Shown: one piece after another, positions 17,529-26,200 of the stretch
Layout of the letters: each line of letters starts with the position of its first letter
How positions within the stretch are numbered: the stretch's first letter is position 1
Source: Methanoculleus sp. UBA374
GTDB lineage: Archaea > Halobacteriota > Methanomicrobia > Methanomicrobiales > Methanoculleaceae
Assembly (NCBI GenBank): GCA_002508705.1
Contig: DAYL01000013.1
Location: 45,759-109,758 of the forward strand
Length of the DNA: 64,000 nucleotides
Reading direction: 5' to 3'
The notes under the pieces: generated by a model
The model's input: only the letters and a program-made list of their open reading frames with translations
Databases searched by the model: none
Told to the model about the DNA's origin: nothing
Made by a program: the position numbers and the translations under genes

Positions 17529-18146
17529 TTAGAAGGTGACGATGACTTCCCCGGAGAACCCGGACGTCATCGACTGGTAGGTGTAGTTACCCGGGGTGCT
17601 GAAGGTGTAATTGTACGATCCTCCCGGCTCGATCATCCCGGAATCGAAGAATGCCGCTTCTCCGGTTGCCGAGACGGTCTGGTTCGTCGAGGCGTCGTTG
17701 GTCCATTCTACCGTGGTGTCGGCAGGAACGGTTATTGTGTTCGGCACATACCCGTTGTCGGTGATGGAGATGGTCTCGTCAGCGGCGACCGCCCCCGGCG
17801 GTCCCGGCGGGGTCTCGGTCGCGTTCGCGTCGGCGGTGGTCATCGGGGTTTCGGTACCTACGGTCGTTGTCGTCGTCATCGGGGTTTCAGTGCCTGTAGC
17901 CCCGGTTTCTGCTGGTGTTTCGGTGCCCGTTGTGGTTCCGGTCTCTATCGGGGTTTCAGTGCCCGCGATCGTCTCGGTTTCTGCTGGTGTCTCTGTCCCT
18001 ATCGGTGTTTCAGTTTCCATCGGGGTTTCGGTCAGTCCCGGTGTTGTGCCGGGGGTCGCCGTCTCGTTGCCCGAAGGCTGCACACACCCTGCGATCATGA
18101 TGCTCGCGATCACCATGAGGGCAAGGATACCAAACATTCTCTTCAT
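17529..18146 (-). CDS. Lipoprotein with Thr/Glu-rich spacer and cupredoxin-like domain lacking copper ligands
   Basis: A 205-residue secreted lipoprotein. The signal peptide ends IMIAGC with the lipid cysteine at residue 21. Residues 25-110 are low-complexity repeats of TETPxETxT type, likely an extended, possibly glycosylated spacer. The last 85 residues resemble a plastocyanin-like domain: TVEWTNDAS, FFDSGMIEPGGSYNYTFSTPG and YTY...FSGEVIVTF. The expected ligands are absent: the first His is replaced in ASTNQTVS and the Cys-x-x-His-x-x-x-Met loop reads YQSMTSGFSG. A TTTATC element about 27 nt upstream of the ATG fits a leaderless transcript. A T-run follows the stop on the coding strand. 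Confidence 0.75.
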   Translation of the reverse strand: MKRMFGILALMVIASIMIAGCVQPSGNETATPGTTPGLTETPMETETPIGTETPAETETIAGTETPIETGTTTGTETPAETGATGTETPMTTTTTVGTETPMTTADANATETPPGPPGAVAADETISITDNGYVPNTITVPADTTVEWTNDASTNQTVSATGEAAFFDSGMIEPGGSYNYTFSTPGNYTYQSMTSGFSGEVIVTF

Positions 18147-18450
18147 GGGGTGGATGATGCCTCTTTGCGTAGATAAACTTTACCCTCCTCTGAAAACTGA
18201 GCCTGTATTGGTCAAATCTTTTACAGCAGCGTTGTGTCCCGGCATCATGGAATTGAGCGACGTTTATTTACCGTTATGCCTGGAAAGCCCTGTAGATCTC
18301 ACCTTAGACTGAATAGCCGTCAGTGAGTCCGGATCGAGGACTGGACCTGTGTTGCCCACCCCGGACGCTATGTTCTTTGGGTCCGTGGTGCCGCACCGGA
18401 GCGTATCTGCAGCTGAAGATATTTATAGCCGGGCACGGATAGGACGGCCC

Positions 18451-19299
18451 ATGACGGCACTGGGCAAGCGCAGGTTCGGGAAGACCGGGCGTGGGGTTAC
18501 CCCCGTGGGGCTCGGGGGAGAGGGTGTCCTTCGGACGTACGGGCGGCATGCGGAGGCAAACGCCGTCATTATGGAAGCGCTCAATCAGGGGATAACCTAT
18601 TTTGACTCGGCGAAGGTCTACGCGGAGAGCGAGGACTACTACGGTGAGGTCTGGCGAAGCCGTCCCGACCTCCGGACATCAGTCTTTCAGGCAAGCAAAT
18701 CCGCGAGCAGGAACCATGCGGATGCCGAGATGGACCTCCAGGAGACCCTTCAGAAGATGGGCATCGCGACCCTCGACCTCTGGCAGATCCACGATGTCCG
18801 GACCTTCGCCGAGGTCCGGGAGATCGAAGGAGCGAGCGGTGCCCTTGAGGCATTTATCGAGGCGAAGGAGTCCGGCATCGTCCGGCAGATCGGGGTGACG
18901 GGACACCACGACCCGGATGTTCTCTCGCACGCGGTGGAGAACTGGCCGGTCGATGCCGTGATGATGCCCGTAAACCCGGTGGAAGGTGCACTCGGGGGTT
19001 TTCTCTCCTCGACGCTCACGACCGCAAGGGAGCAGGGGGCTGCGGTCATCGGGATGAAGGTGCTCGGCGGGTCGAATTTCCTTGTTCCTGATGCGGGGGT
19101 GACGCCGGAGGCCCTCATCCGCTACGCCCTTGCCCAGGAGATCTCCGTTGCAATCGTCGGCTGTTTTACACCCGCCGAGGTGCAGGCGCTTGCCGCCGCC
19201 GGGAGGAGCGATCCGTTGCCCGACGACGACGCGGAGGCGCTCATTGAAGCGTTTCGCCCCTACGCCCGCGAGGTTGCGTACTACCGGGGGCCCCTGTGA
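18451..19299 (+). CDS. Aldo/keto reductase family oxidoreductase
   Basis: A 282-residue TIM-barrel NADPH-type reductase. The catalytic tetrad is visible: D52 and Y57 in ITYFDSAKVYAES, K83 in VFQASKSASR, and H114 in DLWQIHDV. The C-terminal part has VIGMKVLGGS and the cofactor-region segment with SVAIVGCFTPAEV. The start at 18451 is supported by a TATA element ATATTTATAG at 18419-18428, about 25 nt upstream, which fits a leaderless mRNA; the longer frame from 18349 is not supported. It lacks the C-terminal ferredoxin-like Cys cluster of some archaeal relatives. The substrate is unknown. Confidence 0.85.
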   Translation: MTALGKRRFGKTGRGVTPVGLGGEGVLRTYGRHAEANAVIMEALNQGITYFDSAKVYAESEDYYGEVWRSRPDLRTSVFQASKSASRNHADAEMDLQETLQKMGIATLDLWQIHDVRTFAEVREIEGASGALEAFIEAKESGIVRQIGVTGHHDPDVLSHAVENWPVDAVMMPVNPVEGALGGFLSSTLTTAREQGAAVIGMKVLGGSNFLVPDAGVTPEALIRYALAQEISVAIVGCFTPAEVQALAAAGRSDPLPDDDAEALIEAFRPYAREVAYYRGPL

Positions 19300-19362
19300 G
19301 ATCTCCTCCGGCCGGTTTTCTATATCTGCTGAAGGCGCCAATATACCGTGAGGGATACTGCC

Positions 19363-20559
19363 ATGACAACCAGGGAATCGGACCGGGACCGCATCGCCGC
19401 ATCTCCGGACGCGGTCATCGTGCTGGTCGTGCTCGTCATCTTCCTGGACATGATGATCTACGGCCTCCTCATCCCGGTCTTTCCGCAGTATGCCCCCCGG
19501 CTCGGGGTGGACGAATCGGTCATCGGGCTCATCTTCGGGCTCTACGCCGCCATGCTCCTCATCTTCTCCATCCCGATGGGCCTCCTCTCCGACCGTGTGG
19601 GCCGCCGCCCCCTCATCATCGTCGGGATGCTCCTCCTGGCCCTCGCGACGGCTCTCTTCGGCGTCTCGACCACGGTCGTGCACCTGGTCGTTGCCCGGAC
19701 GGTCCAGGGGATAGCGGCTGCGGCAACATGGTCCGCGGGGCTTGCGCTCCTTGCCGAGACCTGCGACCCGGCCTGTCTCGGGGAGAGGATGGGGATCGCG
19801 CTCTCGGCGGTCGGGGTCGGGACCGTCCTCGGACCGGTTTTCGGCGGGCTGCTCTTCGAGTATCTGGGCTATGCCGCCACCTTCCTCATCCCGGCGGTGC
19901 TGGTGGCCGCGGTCGGCCTCCTTGTCTTCGCCGTCCCGGTGCGCACCGCAAGATCGGAGGAAGGTCCGGGGCGGTCGTCGATGTTGCCCCCGGGAAACCT
20001 CGTTCCGCTTGCAGCCTGCGCGGCTGCTATCATCGCGGTTGCCGGGACCTATGGTGTCGTGGACCCCTACCTCCCGGTCTACCTGCACGCCGCCTTCTCG
20101 GCCTCCCCGGCGACGATCGGATTCGTCTTTGCGGTGCTGGCGGTTGCGGCAATTTTCGCCATGCCGGCCGCAGGACGGGTCTACGACCGTTACGGGGGCA
20201 GCCGCTACCTCATCGGCGGCGGGCTCATTCTCTCGGGAATTGCAATTGCCGCCGCCATGCGGGCGCCGACCCTTGCGCTCGTCGCCGTCGCCGTCTTCGT
20301 GCTGGGGGTCACGCTGAGTTGCGTCGTGGTGTCGGTGGTGCCGATCCTCTCCGGCATCTACCGCAACCATGGTTCGCAGGGCGCTGCCTACGGCATCTAC
20401 AACACTCTCTACTCGGTGGGGCTCTCGGTCGGCCCGTTCGTGGGTGCCGGTCTTGCGGCGAGGTTACCGTTGCCAGCGATATTCCTGCTGCAGGCGGCGG
20501 TCCTCACGGTTATGGGTGTGCTCGGCTGGTTTGTCATCGGGAGGCTCGGGTGGCGTTAA
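19363..20559 (+). CDS. Major facilitator superfamily transporter
   Basis: A 398-residue permease with about 12 hydrophobic helices. The family signature in the loop between helices 2 and 3 reads MGLLSDRVGRRPLI, and helix 5 has the GxGxxxGPxxGGLL motif of drug/H+ antiporters (VGVGTVLGPVFGGLL). This suggests a proton-driven exporter of the 12-14 helix drug:H+ group. The ATG at 19363 has a GTGAGGG ribosome site; the upstream in-frame GTG at 19348 is part of that site. It lies 63 bp after the reductase gene, in the same direction. Substrate unknown. Confidence 0.88.
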   Translation: MTTRESDRDRIAASPDAVIVLVVLVIFLDMMIYGLLIPVFPQYAPRLGVDESVIGLIFGLYAAMLLIFSIPMGLLSDRVGRRPLIIVGMLLLALATALFGVSTTVVHLVVARTVQGIAAAATWSAGLALLAETCDPACLGERMGIALSAVGVGTVLGPVFGGLLFEYLGYAATFLIPAVLVAAVGLLVFAVPVRTARSEEGPGRSSMLPPGNLVPLAACAAAIIAVAGTYGVVDPYLPVYLHAAFSASPATIGFVFAVLAVAAIFAMPAAGRVYDRYGGSRYLIGGGLILSGIAIAAAMRAPTLALVAVAVFVLGVTLSCVVVSVVPILSGIYRNHGSQGAAYGIYNTLYSVGLSVGPFVGAGLAARLPLPAIFLLQAAVLTVMGVLGWFVIGRLGWR

Positions 20560-20608
20560 GTTATGTTCATCATGCCGCGGGGCCAACAGATCCTGGATCG
20601 ATGATACC

Positions 20609-21754
20609 ATGCCGATTGAACTCCGCTACCATGTCCCGGAACTACTGATCGTCTTCTTTGGCTTTGTCTTCCTGGTCGCGGCCTTTGGGGTTGTCGGCGG
20701 TGAGGCGGGGACGTTTCTCTCCTCCGCACTTGATGTGGCGCTCTTTGTCGTTCTCGCGATGCTTGTCTACCTGGCGGAGGACCGGTACCGTGTGTTCCGG
20801 TGGGTCGCCGTCGCCTGGCTCTTCGTTCTCATCGGGGGGCTTGCGGTCGCTGCGGCCGGTATCGGGGTGATCTCGATCCTGCCGGCAGAGGTGCTCACGA
20901 CCGGAGAACTCGACCCGGACGCGGTCACGCTTGCCCTGGCCGCGGATGTGGCGCTTCTCCTCCTCGGCGTCCTTGTCGCGGGGCTTGCAAGCCTCATTGG
21001 GTTTTCCCGAAGGTTCCGGGTCCGGCTTGCCCGGTACCTTCCCTTCGACCCGGACTCCCTCCTTCATACGGTTGCGCTCGTGGTCGTCATTGCCCTGATC
21101 CTGATACCGCCGGTACCGCTCCTGGTGACGGGAGGTCCGCCCTTCCTCTCGCCGCAGTTCCTCGACCTCCTGCTCGAGTCCGGGGACCTCCTCGCGGACA
21201 CGGTCACGCTGAACGCCTACACCCTCTTCTGGACGCTCATCGGCTCGTTCTTTATTGCGGGGGCCTACGTCCGCCGTACCCCCGGCGAGACCCTGAAACG
21301 GCTCGGGCTCGTCCGGCCGACGGGAAGGGAGGTCGTTCTTGCCGTTGCCGGAGCTCTCGCGCTGGTCCTCGCGTTCCACTTCATCGACCCGGTGCTTGCT
21401 ACGCTGGTGGGCTGGCTCGGTCTCCCGGTCACCGACGGGGAGGCCGTCAACCTGCTTTTTTCCGGCTCGCTCACCCTGCCCGGGATCATCATGGCGTCCA
21501 TTGCGGCAGGTTTCGGCGAGGAGGTGAGCATCCGCGGTCTGCTCCAGCCCCGGTTCGGCATCCTTCTCCCGGCACTCCTTTTTGCGTCGCTCCACGCATT
21601 CCAGTACAGCTGGGACGGGATCATCTCGGTCTTCCTTGCGGGGATCGTTTTTGCCTATATCCGCCGCTACTCAAACACTACGACGTCGGCGATCACGCAT
21701 ACGGTCTACGACCTGGTGCTTTTTTCCCTGCTCCTGGCCGGGATGTCGTCGTGA
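20609..21754 (+). CDS. CPBP/CAAX-type membrane protease
   Basis: A 381-residue membrane protein with about nine hydrophobic segments. The C-terminal part carries the CPBP (Abi, PF02517) intramembrane protease motifs: E304-E305 and R309 in GFGEEVSIRGLL, H329 in FASLHAFQY, and H364/D368 in ITHTVYDLV. By family knowledge these residues form the glutamate/histidine active site of Rce1-like enzymes, which cleave after prenylated or other membrane-embedded segments. The N-terminal half (five or so helices) is an unassigned extension. The start is the ATG at 20609, read as MPIELRYH; the longer frame from 20369 is a shadow of the MFS gene. Substrate unknown. Confidence 0.82.
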   Translation: MPIELRYHVPELLIVFFGFVFLVAAFGVVGGEAGTFLSSALDVALFVVLAMLVYLAEDRYRVFRWVAVAWLFVLIGGLAVAAAGIGVISILPAEVLTTGELDPDAVTLALAADVALLLLGVLVAGLASLIGFSRRFRVRLARYLPFDPDSLLHTVALVVVIALILIPPVPLLVTGGPPFLSPQFLDLLLESGDLLADTVTLNAYTLFWTLIGSFFIAGAYVRRTPGETLKRLGLVRPTGREVVLAVAGALALVLAFHFIDPVLATLVGWLGLPVTDGEAVNLLFSGSLTLPGIIMASIAAGFGEEVSIRGLLQPRFGILLPALLFASLHAFQYSWDGIISVFLAGIVFAYIRRYSNTTTSAITHTVYDLVLFSLLLAGMSS

Positions 21755-21796
21755 GCGGGACCCCGGGTTCAGTCGGGGAAAAGTGGGTCGGCGACG

Positions 21797-22453
21797 TCAC
21801 CATCCGATATGGTTTCCGTCGCAGAACGGTTTGTTCCACGATCTCCCGCACCGGCAGAGCGTAACCCGGTTTCGGATCGTATAGGTTCTTCCGTCGGCGG
21901 ACTCGACAGGGATTCCGCCGCGGACCCAGAGCGGTCCATGTTCGCTTCTGGCGGGGTTCTCTACCACGACAACGGAGCGTTCAAGAACGGGCTCGATCGT
22001 CTCTCCCGTCTTGCGGTCGCGGAGAACGAGCCGGCCGGAAGGACAGTTGCACGCTTCTTCTACTGCCGTGTCCCGGGCGGATGGGACGTTGGACTGTTCC
22101 GTGAGGTTCCAGATCCCCCCGGCCCGCATGCAGAACCGTGCGTGTACACAGAGCCCTTCATAATCGGTCAGTTCCAGTTCCGGTCCTCTGATGAGGGTCG
22201 GGCTCTGGAGATACGGTTCATTCCCGGCGGTTTCGGTACCGTCAAAGTGGACCTTTTCATGTGTCCCGTCACAATAGGGTTTGTTCTTCGAATGTCCGCA
22301 GCGGCATAAGGCATACTCTTCCTGCAGAGGATACTCCTCCACCTTTCGCCATGAACGGCAGTCGCTCTCGTCATCGTAGGAGATCTCCATCGTCATGAGC
22401 GGGACACCCCCGGTCACGATATATGGACCATTTCTGCTCACCTGAATCTTCAT
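21797..22453 (-). CDS. CDGSH-type iron-sulfur protein with central divergent 4Fe-4S-like domain
   Basis: A 218-residue protein with two CDGSH motifs. The first is C50-x-C52, then PYCDGTH with C61 and H65; the second, near residues 200-215, reads CRCGRSWNKPFCDGNH. Each would hold a 2Fe-2S cluster by three Cys and one His. Between them a segment with C102, C108, C135 and C137 (LCVHARFCMR, EACNCPSGRL) matches the divergent 4Fe-4S mono-cluster domain (PF06902) often fused to CDGSH domains. The ATG at 22453 has a GGAAGAG ribosome site. Such proteins are thought to act in redox or iron-sulfur sensing; no partner is visible here. Confidence 0.88.
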   Translation of the reverse strand: MKIQVSRNGPYIVTGGVPLMTMEISYDDESDCRSWRKVEEYPLQEEYALCRCGHSKNKPYCDGTHEKVHFDGTETAGNEPYLQSPTLIRGPELELTDYEGLCVHARFCMRAGGIWNLTEQSNVPSARDTAVEEACNCPSGRLVLRDRKTGETIEPVLERSVVVVENPARSEHGPLWVRGGIPVESADGRTYTIRNRVTLCRCGRSWNKPFCDGNHIGW

Positions 22454-22620
22454 GGTCTCTTCCTTTCCGTTTTTTTGTATTATCCGTCACGGTCGCGCTC
22501 TTTTTACGGGGCGATCTCGGGTCTATTATGAGTCGAGAATAAAAGGGTTCCGTCCTAACTTTTCTTCACGATAAAACTGGAAACAATGCCCACGTCATAT
22601 CCGTGCCCGATTTGCTACAA

Positions 22621-22895
22621 TCAACTGTCCTCGGACCTTTGGATCGGGGTTCGGGCATCTCCTGAAGATTGTTCCTGCGCCTCCAAGATGTATCTGTAAG
22701 CACGTGCCCGGAACTCGATATTCTGGGGGTTTCTCGGATCGGCATGGAGTGAATGCCCGCAACGTTTGTAGACGGCCTCATGATGGTGTAATTCTGCTGC
22801 TTATGGGTCGCCGCCCGGTCCTTGATCCTGGTAAAATTTCCCCGGCACGATCACGTCGACGTTGTTTTGGAAAATACGGTCATACGGGGTCCGGC
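22621..22895 (-). pseudogene. Decayed alpha/beta-hydrolase C-terminus
   Basis: A minus-strand frame ending at the TGA at 22621 reads HHHEAVYKRCGHSLHADPRN followed by a helix-like ARAYRYILEAQ. Upstream, after an in-frame TAA at 22803-22801, the same frame reads NNVDVIVPGKFYQD. The pair of a DVIVP acid-loop motif and a CGHS histidine motif at the right spacing is what one expects of the last third of an alpha/beta-hydrolase. The in-frame stop and the lack of any readable N-terminal part argue for a dead gene. The rest of the intergenic stretch (22454-23248) shows nothing I can assign. Moderate to low confidence. Confidence 0.35.
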
Positions 22896-23248
22896 CAGTG
22901 CTTCCGGTACATCTTCGACCGGTGAACCAACTTCGTAGTGGGGAACCTCGCGAAGGTGCCGCGAGTGTCGGAACCCTTTTTACTCGTTTCGGGAGGAGGG
23001 TATCGTGCTATTTTGGATATGCTTCTGATCGTTGCGGACGCGAACCGTCGACGTGAGTGTTACTGCGTCGCCACATCGCCTGCAACTCGGCGCGCACCTC
23101 CTCCAGGACATACAGGCGGCCTGCTCTGATGTTTCGAGAGACTCCTCGACTCCCCGATAACTTCTTTGATCAGGGGCTCTCTTTGTCCTCGGCGGTCCCC
23201 ATAAGCCGCCCTCATGAGACCTTTGGCGATGTTATCAGCGTCGTCTCA

Positions 23249-26200
23249 TCCTCAATCCCTATCGGTCTCATCAGCTGAGACGGACCCCGCGTCCGAAGAC
23301 CGGCCGCCCCTCAGCTAGTTTCAATCCCTATCGGGTTTTCTCATCAGCTGAGACATCTTCCAGGAGGAGAAGGGCGTGATCTGTCGGTACGTTTCAATCC
23401 CTATCGGGTTTTCTCATCAGCTGAGACTGCTCTACCCGCTGCAGATCCACTTCCAGAACATGATGTTTCAATCCCTATCGGGTTTTCTCATCAGCTGAGA
23501 CGTATGCCCGGGAAAGGGGCATGCCCTCAACGCGGAGGTTTCAATCCCTATCGGGTTTTCTCATCAGCTGAGACGCGCGGAGGGGGTATGATGTCGGGGA
23601 CTAAGCGATGGTTTCAATCCCTATCGGGTTTTCTCATCAGCTGAGACGCAAATATGATTGATAGGATACGCCTTTTATAAGTTTCAATCCCTATCGGGTT
23701 TTCTCATCAGCTGAGACATGCGGAGTATGCTGCGCGTTTTGCGAGCATTACAGTTTCAATCCCTATCGGGTTTTCTCATCAGCTGAGACCAAGCGACGGC
23801 CCCCCCTCCCATGGCTGCACATGGTTTCAATCCCTATCGGGTTTTCTCATCAGCTGAGACGGTACACGGACGCGACCTATACCGTCAGTGTAACGTTTCA
23901 ATCCCTATCGGGTTTTCTCATCAGCTGAGACTTTGCAAACATATATATACTAGAACTTTTTTAAAGTTTCAATCCCTATCGGGTTTTCTCATCAGCTGAG
24001 ACCGGGAGACGGCCGGGGATCGGCCGGTGAGCCGGTGTTTCAATCCCTATCGGGTTTTCTCATCAGCTGAGACAAAAGGGGCTATTTCCATCGACTTGGT
24101 GCAGTATACGTTTCAATCCCTATCGGGTTTTCTCATCAGCTGAGACGAGGGGTTAACCATTCGGGTTCAGAGTCAAATCGAGTTTCAATCCCTATCGGGT
24201 TTTCTCATCAGCTGAGACAATAGTATGTATGTTGCTATTATGCGTGATAATCTGAGTTTCAATCCCTATCGGGTTTTCTCATCAGCTGAGACCTAATGTC
24301 TGCCATTATCAATCCCTCTCCTTCACAAAGTTTCAATCCCTATCGGGTTTTCTCATCAGCTGAGACGTCGCTGTTGTATGCGTTTCCCAGATATCATGAC
24401 CGTTTCAATCCCTATCGGGTTTTCTCATCAGCTGAGACTTTCCGGGCTCCGTTCTCCATCACTCATTTTTTCTGTTTCAATCCCTATCGGGTTTTCTCAT
24501 CAGCTGAGACCATTATATCACCCTCTCGCCAGGTTTATAACAACCGCGTTTCAATCCCTATCGGGTTTTCTCATCAGCTGAGACAACCGGGTCGTCTACG
24601 AGACCGACGCGGCCGGGAAGTTTCAATCCCTATCGGGTTTTCTCATCAGCTGAGACCCGCATCCGCCGGGTCAGATACGTCGAGGATCTCCCGTTTCAAT
24701 CCCTATCGGGTTTTCTCATCAGCTGAGACTGCAGAGTCGGGCGACGATCCGGCCCGCCTCGATGTTTCAATCCCTATCGGGTTTTCTCATCAGCTGAGAC
24801 CAATCTTCGTGGGCGTAGCCGGTCCCGGTCTCGTACGTTTCAATCCCTATCGGGTTTTCTCATCAGCTGAGACCAGCGCCTCGTCGGGGAAGGAGTGGCC
24901 GGAAAGGGTGGTTTCAATCCCTATCGGGTTTTCTCATCAGCTGAGACCGTTACGTATGTATGCACGTGTGCCACATTGAGTGTGTTTCAATCCCTATCGG
25001 GTTTTCTCATCAGCTGAGACCTTTTCTAGGGAACACCCCCCAGATTATCTAATCCTTGTTTCAATCCCTATCGGGTTTTCTCATCAGCTGAGACCCGGTG
25101 GCTGCATCTATCTGGTGGGTGCCACCCCTGTTTCAATCCCTATCGGGTTTTCTCATCAGCTGAGACCGCTGAATAATCCTGCCATCCATCAGCCCACCTT
25201 AGTTTCAATCCCTATCGGGTTTTCTCATCAGCTGAGACCGTGGTCGGGCTGTGCGGCTGGAGTTCTACGAGGGTGTTTCAATCCCTATCGGGTTTTCTCA
25301 TCAGCTGAGACCCACACTACCGAGAGGATGCCGAGCGCGATGAACGTGTTTCAATCCCTATCGGGTTTTCTCATCAGCTGAGACATTGATAAATGCTACT
25401 GTAGAACGGAGGATCTTGGTTTCAATCCCTATCGGGTTTTCTCATCAGCTGAGACCACGAGTGCGAAGCATCCAATCCATATGACTACATGTTTCAATCC
25501 CTATCGGGTTTTCTCATCAGCTGAGACCAAACGTCAGATCAGTATAGAGCGGAGCGAATGATGGTTTCAATCCCTATCGGGTTTTCTCATCAGCTGAGAC
25601 CGATATCATAGATTCATCGTTACGGCTCGATGCCGGGTGTTTCAATCCCTATCGGGTTTTCTCATCAGCTGAGACTTTCCCTATCCAGTCTCGCGGAGCC
25701 TGGACTCGCCGTTTCAATCCCTATCGGGTTTTCTCATCAGCTGAGACGTATATAAAACTTACGGATCTAGCCGTACCATCTTAAGTTTCAATCCCTATCG
25801 GGTTTTCTCATCAGCTGAGACGATAGCAGATTTACTCGCGGAAACAGAACAGGATACGTTTCAATCCCTATCGGGTTTTCTCATCAGCTGAGACAGTCCG
25901 GCGGCAAACCGGACGGCACGCATACTAGGTTTCAATCCCTATCGGGTTTTCTCATCAGCTGAGACCCCTGTATCGATGGCGCGGCCTGGAGGACGCCTAC
26001 CGTTTCAATCCCTATCGGGTTTTCTCATCAGCTGAGACGCGCGCAGAAATGCCTGAGAACCAATAACCCGAACGTTTCAATCCCTATCGGGTTTTCTCAT
26101 CAGCTGAGACGTATACACCTGACCTGTATAGGCGTTGATCGCTGGGTTTCAATCCCTATCGGGTTTTCTCATCAGCTGAGACCACCCTCGGGACGAACGC

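Noticed and set aside
18679..21595. Long minus-strand frames opposite the aldo/keto reductase, MFS and CAAX protease genes
   Set aside because: Highly charged Asp/Arg/Glu-rich products with no motif, typical shadows of GC-rich genes.
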